DNA of 33,279 nucleotides, taken from CAYTTA01 sp964440655. GTDB lineage: Bacteria; Bacteroidota; Rhodothermia; Balneolales; Balneolaceae. Shown piece after piece: positions 22,226 through 29,565 of the stretch (positions are counted from its first letter, which is position 1; each line of letters starts with the position of its first letter). Location of the stretch: contig CAYTTA010000021.1 in assembly GCA_964440655.1 (NCBI GenBank), positions 1 through 33,279 of the forward strand. Reading direction: 5' to 3'. The notes under the pieces are model-generated. The model was given only the letters and a program-made list of their open reading frames with translations. It made no database searches and was not told where the DNA came from. Both the position numbers and the translations under genes were made by a program.

Positions 22226-23446
22226 CTACCTGCTTCGGCTGCGGCCGGACGACGGTGAGGTCGCGGACCTGCCGGAGGAGGAAGCGGAGGGAGCCTGAAA
22301 AGAGGGTCGGGATCCTGATGAGGAACGGCCCGTGTTCACCGAACTCCGGCTTCTGCCCGGTGCCGTGTTGATGACACTGCTCCGATTCACAGTGCTCCGG
22401 CTGCGGTTGACCGACGGGGACGAGCCGCTGCTCCGGTTCACGGTGCTCCGGCTGCGGTTGACCGACGGGGACGAGCCGCTGCTCCGGTTCACCGTGCTCC
22501 GGCTGCGGTTGACCGACGGGGACGAGCCGCTGCTGCCACGGTTCACGGTGCTCCGGCTTCGGTTGACCGACGAAGACGAGCCGCTGCTGCCACGGTTCAC
22601 GGTGCTCCGGCTTCGGTTGACCGACGAAGACGAGCCGCTGCTGCCACGGTTCACCGTGGAGCGAGTGCCTGAAACACTACCGGAACGGCCTGTTGCTCGA
22701 GGCGTGCCGCTTCCAACCGTCGCCGAACGGGTACCGGAACTTCCCCCTGATCCGGTCACCGTACTGCGGGTTCGGTTCTGCTGGCCGGACGGGATAGAGT
22801 GAAGCCCGTTTGATCTTGCAGTTCGTGTCCGTTCCGGCTGTACTCTCAGATGGTCGTAATTGACAAAGATGAAAGTATTACCGTAGTAGGGTGATCCGTA
22901 ATAACCCCAGTAACCGCCAAAAGAGGGGTAGCGATAAAATGCGCCCGGGTGGTGATACCACGCATGTCCATACCAGGGATCATGCCAGTAGAAGGGATCA
23001 TACCAGAAAAAGGGGTCGTAGTAACTGTATCCGAACCGGAAGCTGAAACCGATGTGGCTCCTTCCATACCAGGGGTATCCTGCCCATACCCTGTGCGGAT
23101 AGTAGTAGTGGTGGTGGATGTGAAGAGGTTCACCCCCGAGCCGTGAGTACCAGTCACGGGTCTCGTAATCGATAAAGTAGTAGGCTTCAGCATCGGTCCA
23201 TCCATCCAGGTAGCCGTCCGACACTCCGTCTCCATACCCTTCTACGTAAGTCTCGTCCTCATAAGCAGACAATGCATCAAGGCGGATTCGGCGTGCTTCT
23301 TCCCTTCTCTCTTCAATTTCAGACCGGGATGCCAGGTGACCTCTGGAGGGACCCTCCGTATGCACGGTCTGCAGCTGCGTGTAGCATCCGCTCAGCAGAA
23401 AAAGAGAAAGGATGGCTGCAACACGATGAAATCTGAGCTGTTTCAT
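22226..23446 (-). CDS. Tyr/Trp/His-rich lipoprotein with Ser/Arg/Asn repeat tail, unknown function
   Basis: The 406-residue protein starts with a lipoprotein signal (L-F-L-L-S-G-C, Cys21). A charged helical part is followed by a stretch extremely rich in Tyr, Trp, His, Gly and Pro (about 105-200, for example Y-Y-D-P-F-F-W-Y-D-P-F-Y-W-H). The C-terminal 200 residues are low complexity, made of repeats such as S-R-S-T-V-N-R-S-S-G-S-S-P-S-V-N-R. It is probably a surface or outer membrane-attached protein. I do not recognise a family. A strong AGGAGG lies eight bases before the ATG, unusual among the genes here and a sign of high translation. No gene overlaps it. Confidence 0.8.
   Translation of the reverse strand: MKQLRFHRVAAILSLFLLSGCYTQLQTVHTEGPSRGHLASRSEIEERREEARRIRLDALSAYEDETYVEGYGDGVSDGYLDGWTDAEAYYFIDYETRDWYSRLGGEPLHIHHHYYYPHRVWAGYPWYGRSHIGFSFRFGYSYYDPFFWYDPFYWHDPWYGHAWYHHPGAFYRYPSFGGYWGYYGSPYYGNTFIFVNYDHLRVQPERTRTARSNGLHSIPSGQQNRTRSTVTGSGGSSGTRSATVGSGTPRATGRSGSVSGTRSTVNRGSSGSSSSVNRSRSTVNRGSSGSSSSVNRSRSTVNRGSSGSSPSVNRSRSTVNRSSGSSPSVNRSRSTVNRSSGSSPSVNRSRSTVNRSSVINTAPGRSRSSVNTGRSSSGSRPSFQAPSASSSGRSATSPSSGRSRSR
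22392..22655 (-). repeat. Five tandem 51/54-bp units in the lipoprotein gene
   Basis: Units start at 22392, 22443, 22494, 22548 and 22602. Two are 51 bp and three are 54 bp, encoding 17- and 18-residue Ser/Arg/Asn/Val repeats. All are multiples of three, so copy number can change without a frameshift. Confidence 0.9.
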
Positions 23447-23747
23447 ATCGGACCTCCTGGATTACTTGCACCACGCTGAACCTCTGAACCCGACAACACC
23501 CTCTATTCTGATAACTGCTTTTCAGGGGCGTTAGTATCACATCATTCCCGGACAGGTCACATTTTCAACACCCATCGTGAGTTACTGCGTACCAGGAATC
23601 TGCACCGGGAAGCGATCAGCCACCCCGGAGAGGCCTTGTCTCCTCTGCACTGGATGGTGCCGCCGGACACCGGCCGGCTCGACTTCTACTGTAGAGAATG
23701 TACGCAAATTTCCATTCAATTGTTCCTTATGGCGCACCTACGGCCTT
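23447..23747. other. 301-bp gap between the lipoprotein and amidase genes
   Basis: I see no gene. It must contain the leader and probably the promoter of the lipoprotein at 23446, with the ribosome binding site AGGAGG at its left end. A weak hairpin (GGAGA...TCTCC around 23630) is not followed by a T-run. Open frames crossing the region have no recognisable domain. Confidence 0.5.
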
Positions 23748-24737
23748 TCAGGGATACACCTGAACGTAAAATTCAGCTACACGACGCCGTTCCATCTCTG
23801 CCTGCTCCGTCTGCCCCATCTTCTCAAGCAGCTCGGCCCGATAGCGGTGTGCCTCTCCGGCGACCGGAGAGTCAGGGAACGATCGGGTGCTCAGGGAGAA
23901 GAGTTCATAGGCTTTTTGTGGATCCTCTTCAAGAAGATCCACACCTCTCATAAAATTTTCATGCCACTCGAGCGCCTCCGGCCTCATCCTCTCTGCCTCC
24001 TGAAAGACGGCAAAAGGCTCGATCGGCCCCACGCTTTCCTGGGGCAGAATCGGTTTCTCATGACCACCGGAAGCGAACCAGGTTTCCAGTGCATCGGCAA
24101 AAGCCTGCGCCTCTTTTCTGTTGTAGTCAGGATCCTTGAGACGCTGCTCCTCTTCCGGATTGGTGAAGAACGAAGCCTCTGCGATCACACAGGGGATGGC
24201 AATACAGTGACGGAGAACCCCCGAACCGGAGAATGGGAAAATGGTGAGGTCCGATACCAGACTGACCGGACCTTCCCCATCGAACAGAGCGCTGTCAAGG
24301 TGACGGATCACCTGCCTTCCCAGCTCGACACTTGCCTGATTGGCGGAGGCATTTCCGTGAAAGTAGACAATCGGGAAGTTCACTTCCGGATCGGCTGTTG
24401 CATTGTGGTGAATAGAGAGAAAGAGATCGGCGCCCGCTTCGATCGCCATGTCAACACGGTCCTTAAGCGGAACCCGGACATCCTCACGCCGGGTTAGGAT
24501 CACCCGGGCACCCTTCCCGGTCAGAATCTCCTCCAACTGGAGGGCGACCCGTAGATTCACCCACTCCTCCCGCTCGCCGGCGGGGCCTACTCTGTAAAAG
24601 TCGGTGTCGGCGGTTCCCCCGTGTCCGGGATCAATGACGATCAGACGGTCCTGAAGGGGAGAGGGAGGGGTCTGACAGCTGTTCAGGAAAACAGCCAGGG
24701 TGCAAAGAAGCAGTGAAGCCAGGAAATACCGTTTCAT
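23748..24737 (-). CDS. N-acetylmuramoyl-L-alanine amidase (Amidase_3), lipoprotein
   Basis: The enzyme cleaves the amide bond between MurNAc and the stem peptide, a zinc hydrolase of the cell envelope. Numbered from ATG 24737 (329 residues) the zinc ligands are H39 (D-P-G-H-G-G), E57 (E-x-x-x-N-L) and H110 (S-I-H-H-N), with catalytic E187 (A-E-A-S-F-F-T-N). A lipobox F-L-N-S-C21 follows a normal signal. An ATG 12 codons upstream would spoil the signal, so 24737 is chosen. After the amidase domain a helical tail of about 90 residues resembles a TPR-type repeat (A-Y-E-L-F-S-L-S...A-E-L-L-E-K-M-G-Q-T-E-Q-A). It may serve division or recycling. Confidence 0.93.
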   Translation of the reverse strand: MKRYFLASLLLCTLAVFLNSCQTPPSPLQDRLIVIDPGHGGTADTDFYRVGPAGEREEWVNLRVALQLEEILTGKGARVILTRREDVRVPLKDRVDMAIEAGADLFLSIHHNATADPEVNFPIVYFHGNASANQASVELGRQVIRHLDSALFDGEGPVSLVSDLTIFPFSGSGVLRHCIAIPCVIAEASFFTNPEEEQRLKDPDYNRKEAQAFADALETWFASGGHEKPILPQESVGPIEPFAVFQEAERMRPEALEWHENFMRGVDLLEEDPQKAYELFSLSTRSFPDSPVAGEAHRYRAELLEKMGQTEQAEMERRRVAEFYVQVYP

Positions 24738-24832
24738 GAGCGGGGATGTTGGGTTCGTCCGAAATGTTTCCAATGAAATTTTCAGACGAATATATCACGA
24801 ACGGCGTAGAAAATCCGGCCGGATAGAGAAAA

Positions 24833-24852
24833 CGCCGGGTGGTGGCCCGGCG
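24833..24852 (-). terminator. Intrinsic terminator of rpoD
   Basis: On the minus strand CGCCGGG-CCACCA-CCCGGCG forms a perfect 7-bp GC stem with a 6-base loop, followed at once by TTTTCTCT. It lies 77 bp after the rpoD stop. Confidence 0.85.
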
Positions 24853-24928
24853 CTTCTTCCAGAATCAAAAAAATGGAAAACGGATCGGATGCTCCGTCAC
24901 CCCGGTCTGCAGGGGGCTTGTATGATCG

Positions 24929-25783
24929 TTATCCAAGATAGGCACGCAGCGCGGCACTGCGATTGTGATGCCGCAATTTTCTCAATGCTTTCTCCTTGAT
25001 CTGACGCACCCTTTCGCGAGTCAGATCAAACCGCTCACCGATCTCCTCCAGCGTCAGGGAATGCTCACGTCCAATACCGAAATAGAGCCGGATCACTTCC
25101 GCTTCCCGCTTGGTCAGTTTGGAGAGCGCCCGCTCGATTTCAACTTTCAGGGACTCCCCCATCAGCTCACTGTCCGGATCGGGAATTTCCTCGTTTTCGA
25201 GAACGTCCAGCAACCGGTTGTCCTCACCCTGGGCAAACGGGGCATCCACAGAGAGATGCCGTCCGGAAATCTTGAGCGTGTCGGCCACTTCGGCCACCGT
25301 CATGTCGAGACTCTCTGCCAGTTCAGCAGCTGAAGGCACCCGTTCGTACTCCTGCTCCAGTTTGGAGAGCTCCTTTCCGATTTTGTTCAACGCTCCGACC
25401 CGGTTCAGGGGCAGCCGGACAATCCGGCTCTGCTCGGCCAGTGCCTGCAGGATGGATTGACGGATCCACCAGACCGCATAGGAGATAAATTTGAACCCGC
25501 GGGTTTCATCAAAACGCTTTGCCGCCTTGATCAGCCCCAGATTTCCCTCGTTGATCAGGTCTCCCAGAGATAGTCCCTGATTCTGATACTGCTTGGCTAC
25601 AGATACAACGAACCGGAGGTTCGCTTTGGTCAGATCTTCGAGTGCTTTTTGCGATCCCTTCTGGATCTCTTTTGCCAGCCGGACCTCATCTTCGGGAGTG
25701 ATCAGCTTCTCTTTCCCGATCTCCTGTAGATAGCGGTCCAGAGATTCGGATTCACGGGTAGAAATACCTGAACTTTTAGCCAC
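24929..25783 (-). CDS. rpoD: Primary RNA polymerase sigma factor, short Bacteroidota type
   Basis: The 284-residue sigma-70 factor has region 1.2 (S-L-D-R-Y-L-Q-E-I-G), region 2 (N-L-R-F-V-V-S-V-A-K-Q-Y, G-L-S-L-G-D-L-I-N-E-G-N-L-G-L, F-I-S-Y-A-V-W-W-I-R-Q-S-I), region 3 and region 4 with the helix-turn-helix (L-T-L-E-E-I-G-E-R-F-D-L-T-R-E-R-V-R-Q-I). Region 1.1 and the large non-conserved insert of E. coli sigma-70 are absent, as in Bacteroidota housekeeping sigma factors. The start is GTG 25783; a TAG in frame two codons before excludes extension. A terminator follows the gene. It is very likely the main sigma factor, although a second copy elsewhere cannot be excluded. Confidence 0.95.
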   Translation of the reverse strand: MAKSSGISTRESESLDRYLQEIGKEKLITPEDEVRLAKEIQKGSQKALEDLTKANLRFVVSVAKQYQNQGLSLGDLINEGNLGLIKAAKRFDETRGFKFISYAVWWIRQSILQALAEQSRIVRLPLNRVGALNKIGKELSKLEQEYERVPSAAELAESLDMTVAEVADTLKISGRHLSVDAPFAQGEDNRLLDVLENEEIPDPDSELMGESLKVEIERALSKLTKREAEVIRLYFGIGREHSLTLEEIGERFDLTRERVRQIKEKALRKLRHHNRSAALRAYLG

Positions 25784-25827
25784 GGACTATGCGGATTTTA
25801 TTAGAATTGAGTTGCGTAAAAAACTGC

Positions 25828-25877
25828 AGATGACGTCGATTTCTTCTCATTTTCAGGTAAAACGACCCACGTCATCT
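25828..25877 (-). promoter_or_regulatory. 9-bp inverted repeat with 32-base loop between the GAF gene and rpoD
   Basis: AGATGACGT (25828-25836) and ACGTCATCT (25869-25877) are perfect complements. Read on the minus strand the stem is followed after four bases by TTTTTT. It could be a large-loop terminator for the pepF-GAF unit or a leader element of rpoD. The loop is larger than usual for an intrinsic terminator, so the role is open. Confidence 0.4.
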
Positions 25878-25956
25878 ATTGTTGCCTTTCCAGAGCCAAA
25901 ACCGGCCAATCCTCCAAAGATATAAAATCATTTCAAGAAAAGGAGCTTCATTTACC

Positions 25957-27408
25957 CTATCCTCGAGCCGACAGGGAGTGTCTCACCGCCTCCGAGAGCT
26001 CATTTTTTGCCCGTCGTACGACTGTAAACGGATCCTCACCGTTCCGTCCGAGCCTGATCCGGCCCGTTGTGATCTCCACACCAACCTGGACTCCGCTCTC
26101 CAGCACGACGGGTGCCGAGAGCATCTGACGCACCCGGCCGGTCCATCGATCGAATGCATCCTCCGAGCGGTCCTGCAACAGGAACGCGAAGACATAATCA
26201 CTGTTGAATCCGAGATAGCCGTTCACCCCGAAGCGGGAGGGATTCAGGGAGGTTACCAGGGTCTTCTGAAGCTGCTGGAGCTCTTCCAGCCGGTGACGGG
26301 ACCGTAATGAGGGCAGATCGTCCAGTGTGAGAAATCCGAACCAGGTATTCCTGGTCTCGGCAGGATCGGAGAGAACCGCCTCAAGGGCTTTTTCCCAGAG
26401 ATCGGGGATGAAACTGCCGTAAGGAGAGGTAAGAAGATCCTCGTCCATGGAGAGTTTTCCAAGATTTGCACGGATCGCAAGTCCGGCAACCCGGACAAGA
26501 TTGATCAGTTTGTGCTTGACGGATTCCCGGAAAACAAGTGCATTCCGGTCATATGCCAGGACGGATCCGTGCCTTCGATCGTCAATCATCAGAGGGATAG
26601 CCAGGGTGGCACCTTCGGTATGCTCCTCGCTGGCCGAGAGTCGTTTCGGATTCTGATTGAAGTGGATCGCGAACTCCGGCGTTCCCTTTCTCAGCGAATC
26701 GTAACAGATCGATTTCTCATCGGTCATCAATCCGAGAGACGGAGCCATCACGGATCCCGGAGCATTCAACACATTTACCCAGCACTCCATTCCCCGCGCC
26801 ACAAGGCTTACTCCCCCTCCGGGCAACAGCTTCTTCATCTCCTCCATCATCCGCCAGAGGATCTCCACCCTGTGAAGTCGCGGCGAGAGCATCTCCAGGC
26901 TGTTTTCATACCGTATCCACTCCTGTTGCTGCTCATAGAAATCGGTCAGTTCCAGATAGGTGTGCAGCACATTTCCCAGAGCATTCAGGTAGGGCCGGAT
27001 CACCCCTTCCAGATCCTCAACACGCAGCAGGTCCCCGCTCTCCAGAACGGTCAGCGCCACCGTCTCCCCATTGTTCAGAAACGGCAGGACCGTGATCTGC
27101 CGGATGCGGGAAGGGTCTGAATAGTGATCCAGCTCCCTCATGTCAAGGTCACTGCCCACCTCAAGCTGAAGCGGTTGCCGGATCTCCCTGCAGGAACGGA
27201 GGAAATGGTCTCTGAAGTCGACCCGGTCGTGAAACATCACATCCGGAAGCAGGGTGGAACCCGCCTCCATGACAAACTGCTCCCGCGAGCGGTTTACCCA
27301 GTAGTGACATACCGTCTCGGCCCCCGTCGATTTTCTCAGGAGGATGACCAGATCACGGATAATCTCCTTGAAACCCCTGAGTGCTTTCTCTTCCCGCTGA
27401 TCTCCCAT
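25957..27408 (-). CDS. GAF-type sensory protein with degenerate GGDEF-like C-terminus
   Basis: The 483-residue protein has no signal or membrane helix. Residues about 10-150 and 185-320 have GAF-like alternation of helices and strands (for example V-L-P-F-L-N-N-G-E-T-V-A-L-T-V-L-E-S-G-D and L-A-I-P-L-M-I-D-D-R-R-H-G-S-V-L-A-Y-D). The last 140 residues resemble a diguanylate cyclase fold, but the active-site loop at about residue 400 reads G-F-N-S-D in place of G-G-D-E-F, so catalysis is not expected. It may be a c-di-GMP-independent or ligand-binding sensor. The gene starts 14 bp after pepF stops, so the two are probably co-transcribed. The domain calls are by eye. Confidence 0.65.
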   Translation of the reverse strand: MGDQREEKALRGFKEIIRDLVILLRKSTGAETVCHYWVNRSREQFVMEAGSTLLPDVMFHDRVDFRDHFLRSCREIRQPLQLEVGSDLDMRELDHYSDPSRIRQITVLPFLNNGETVALTVLESGDLLRVEDLEGVIRPYLNALGNVLHTYLELTDFYEQQQEWIRYENSLEMLSPRLHRVEILWRMMEEMKKLLPGGGVSLVARGMECWVNVLNAPGSVMAPSLGLMTDEKSICYDSLRKGTPEFAIHFNQNPKRLSASEEHTEGATLAIPLMIDDRRHGSVLAYDRNALVFRESVKHKLINLVRVAGLAIRANLGKLSMDEDLLTSPYGSFIPDLWEKALEAVLSDPAETRNTWFGFLTLDDLPSLRSRHRLEELQQLQKTLVTSLNPSRFGVNGYLGFNSDYVFAFLLQDRSEDAFDRWTGRVRQMLSAPVVLESGVQVGVEITTGRIRLGRNGEDPFTVVRRAKNELSEAVRHSLSARG

Positions 27409-27422
27409 CCGTTTTTCCTTCC

Positions 27423-29360
27423 TCAGTCCCGCCTGTTCTTTTTCCCCGACACGTCACCATCCCCCACAAGCCGGTACAGCTCTTCCGCCCGGCCGATCAT
27501 CGACTCCAGGTTGAGGAGTCCGTTTTTCCAGAATCCGGGATCTCCGATATCCAGCTTCATCGTCGCGACCAGCTCTTTCGGCCATCTGGAACCCCCGGCT
27601 TCCAGCATTTTCAGATAGCGTTCCGGAAAATCCCCTCCCTCCTCTTTCCAGGCCTGATAGAGAGAGTGAACCAGAAGTTCGCCAAACGCATAGGCATAGA
27701 CATACCCCGGCGTGTGCAGAAAGTGGGGGATGTAACTCCACCAGAGCCGGTACTCCTCTGTCAGAGAGACCGAATCGCCATAAAGCGGCTCCTGTGTCCC
27801 GATCCATAGTCGGGAGAACTCTTCCGTATCCAGCTCCCCTCTCTCCCTGCGGGCGTTGTGAATCGCATCCTCGAAACGGTTCATGGAGATCTGTCGGAAA
27901 ACCGTTGCAATGGTGTCGTCAATCTTGCCGACCAGAAGCGCCAGCTGCTCTTCCGGATCCTCCAGCTTCTCCATAAGCTTCTCAAATACCAGCATCTCGG
28001 CAAAAACCGAAGCGGTCTCGGCTGTCGTCAGCGGGGTATCGGACTGGAGCTCTCCCTGCACCCGTGCCAGATACTGATGCACTCCGTGGCCCAGTTCATG
28101 GGCCAGTGTCTGGACATCCCGGAGCTGCCCGTCATAGTTGAGGAATACATAGGGGTGGACATCCGCAACGGTACTGGCCGAATAGGCCCCTCCCCGTTTT
28201 CCCGGCCGGATCGCCGCATCAATCCAGTTCTCATCAAAAAACTTTCGGGCGATCTGTTCCATCCGGGGATGGAAGCTTCCGAATGCCTCCAGGACCATCT
28301 GCCGTGCATCCTGCCAGGAGATGGTCTCTTCACTTTTCAGAACCGGTGCATAACGGTCATAGTCGTAGAGTCTGTTGTATCCGAGAAGGCGTCTCTTGAG
28401 CCTGTAGAAACGATGAACCAGCGGATAGCTCTCTGTCACACTGCTCACAAGAGCCTCGACCGTCCCGCTGTCGGTCTGGTTGGAGAGATTCCGTGAATCG
28501 ATCCAGCTGCTGTACCCCCGGAGCCGGTCGTTTGTAGCCTTGTCGGCCAGTAGCGTGTTAAATACAAAGGTAAGGGTCCGGCTCTTCTCCCTGAGAGTTT
28601 CGGTCATGGCGGCATGAGCCCGTTTTCTCAGATCGCGGTCCGGGCTGTGAAGCCGGCTCAGAACCTCCTGCTGGGTAAGCTCCTCTCCATCAAGCCGGTA
28701 TCGGGACGAGGACATGGTTTCATCAAAATATCGGACCCACGCACTCCGTCCGGTCACATTCTTTGCCGAGAGCACCTGCTCCTGTCCTTCATCCAGCATG
28801 TGATCCCGGTAAAGGCGTGATACCGTCAGATAGTGACGGTAAGGGCGCAGCTCGGGGCTTTCAATCCACTCCCGGGCCTTCTCCTCTTCCATGGCCAGCC
28901 ACTCGAGGTTGTAGAAGACCAGCATCTGGCTCACATCCGATCCCAGCTCGGTCGCTTCCTGTACAAGCTTTCCAAGCTGCGGGTCCCCTGTATCGGTCGA
29001 CCAGAGAAGCTGGGACCAGGAACCGATCCTCCGGATCAGGCCGATGATCCGTTCATACTCCTGAAGGGACTCCAAAAACTCCGGAATCTCAAGAGCCGCG
29101 ATACGACCACGGTAGCGTTCGGAAAACTCCCGGGCAGAACGGATCACCTCCTCACGGTCACGTTTCAGTGCGGGATCTTCCGGTGAATGATAGAGGTCGG
29201 AAAGATCCCAGCGGACATCTTCCGCCCCGGCAGGAGGCCTCCCCTCTCTCTTTTTCTCCGGCTCTTTTTCTGTTCCGCCTGCGGACCGCTCTTCACTCTG
29301 CCGGCAGATCCCGCCGCGCGTCTGATTGTCACTCTGCCGATTCGGTTCACTCTGACTCAT
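27423..29360 (-). CDS. pepF: M3 family oligoendopeptidase F
   Basis: The enzyme is a zinc metallopeptidase that cuts short peptides in the cytoplasm. Numbered from ATG 29360 (645 residues) the zinc motif is H421-E-L-G-H425, and the third ligand E448 lies in T-A-E-T-A-S-V-F-A-E. The C-terminal half has the usual Y-V-F-L-N-Y-D-G and T-P-G-Y-V-Y-A-Y-A-F-G-E substrate residues. An in-frame ATG 57 codons upstream would give an Arg/Cys-rich extension unlike the family and run into the divergent promoter region, so 29360 is preferred. About 45 Gln/Glu/Arg-rich disordered residues still precede the PepF domain. It heads a probable operon with the GAF gene and is divergent from the 2-oxoglutarate dehydrogenase. 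Confidence 0.95.
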   Translation of the reverse strand: MSQSEPNRQSDNQTRGGICRQSEERSAGGTEKEPEKKREGRPPAGAEDVRWDLSDLYHSPEDPALKRDREEVIRSAREFSERYRGRIAALEIPEFLESLQEYERIIGLIRRIGSWSQLLWSTDTGDPQLGKLVQEATELGSDVSQMLVFYNLEWLAMEEEKAREWIESPELRPYRHYLTVSRLYRDHMLDEGQEQVLSAKNVTGRSAWVRYFDETMSSSRYRLDGEELTQQEVLSRLHSPDRDLRKRAHAAMTETLREKSRTLTFVFNTLLADKATNDRLRGYSSWIDSRNLSNQTDSGTVEALVSSVTESYPLVHRFYRLKRRLLGYNRLYDYDRYAPVLKSEETISWQDARQMVLEAFGSFHPRMEQIARKFFDENWIDAAIRPGKRGGAYSASTVADVHPYVFLNYDGQLRDVQTLAHELGHGVHQYLARVQGELQSDTPLTTAETASVFAEMLVFEKLMEKLEDPEEQLALLVGKIDDTIATVFRQISMNRFEDAIHNARRERGELDTEEFSRLWIGTQEPLYGDSVSLTEEYRLWWSYIPHFLHTPGYVYAYAFGELLVHSLYQAWKEEGGDFPERYLKMLEAGGSRWPKELVATMKLDIGDPGFWKNGLLNLESMIGRAEELYRLVGDGDVSGKKNRRD

Positions 29361-29518
29361 TCCGCACCCTTTTTTGCACACTTTTCTCCTCCTAAACCAG
29401 TGCAATATAATGAAACAACCAGCGGGTTGAAATGCGCTTTTCCTGCTTGCAGAGCGGGTCCGGCGGGGGGAAAAGAGATCGGTTTTTTCCTCATTTATGG
29501 TTAATTTGAAGGATAAGG

Positions 29519-29547
29519 TTGTCGCCCTCATTTACCCATTAATTTTT
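29519..29547 (+). promoter_or_regulatory. Candidate Bacteroidota-type promoter of the 2-oxoglutarate dehydrogenase gene
   Basis: TTG (29519-29521), 18 bases, then TAATTTTT (29540-29547) resembles the Bacteroidota -33 TTG / -7 TAnnTTTG pattern with one mismatch. Transcription from here would begin close to the GTG start at 29566 and downstream of ATG 29497, which supports the GTG. Confidence 0.35.
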
Positions 29548-29565
29548 AATCGATCACACTTCCCA

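Noticed and set aside
22392..22655. Possible CRISPR array because of regular 51-54 bp spacing
   Set aside because: The whole unit is repeated, without unique spacers, and codes for protein repeats.
22332..22802. Open frame of 156 codons on the plus strand with R-F-T-V-L-R-L-R-L-T-D repeats
   Set aside because: It is the mirror of the Ser/Arg/Asn repeats of the minus-strand lipoprotein, which has a signal peptide and a strong ribosome binding site. The plus-strand frame has neither.
23595..23660. Possible small signal recognition particle RNA, because of a CCGGGAAG...CAGCC stretch
   Set aside because: The conserved order of domain IV (internal loop bases and the C-C-G-G-A-A-G-G-x-A-G-C-A-G stretch) is not kept, and no full-length pairing is seen.
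29361..29531. Longer pepF start giving 57 additional residues
   Set aside because: The extension is Arg/Cys-rich, unlike the family, and would run across the start of the divergent gene. ATG 29360 gives a normal length.
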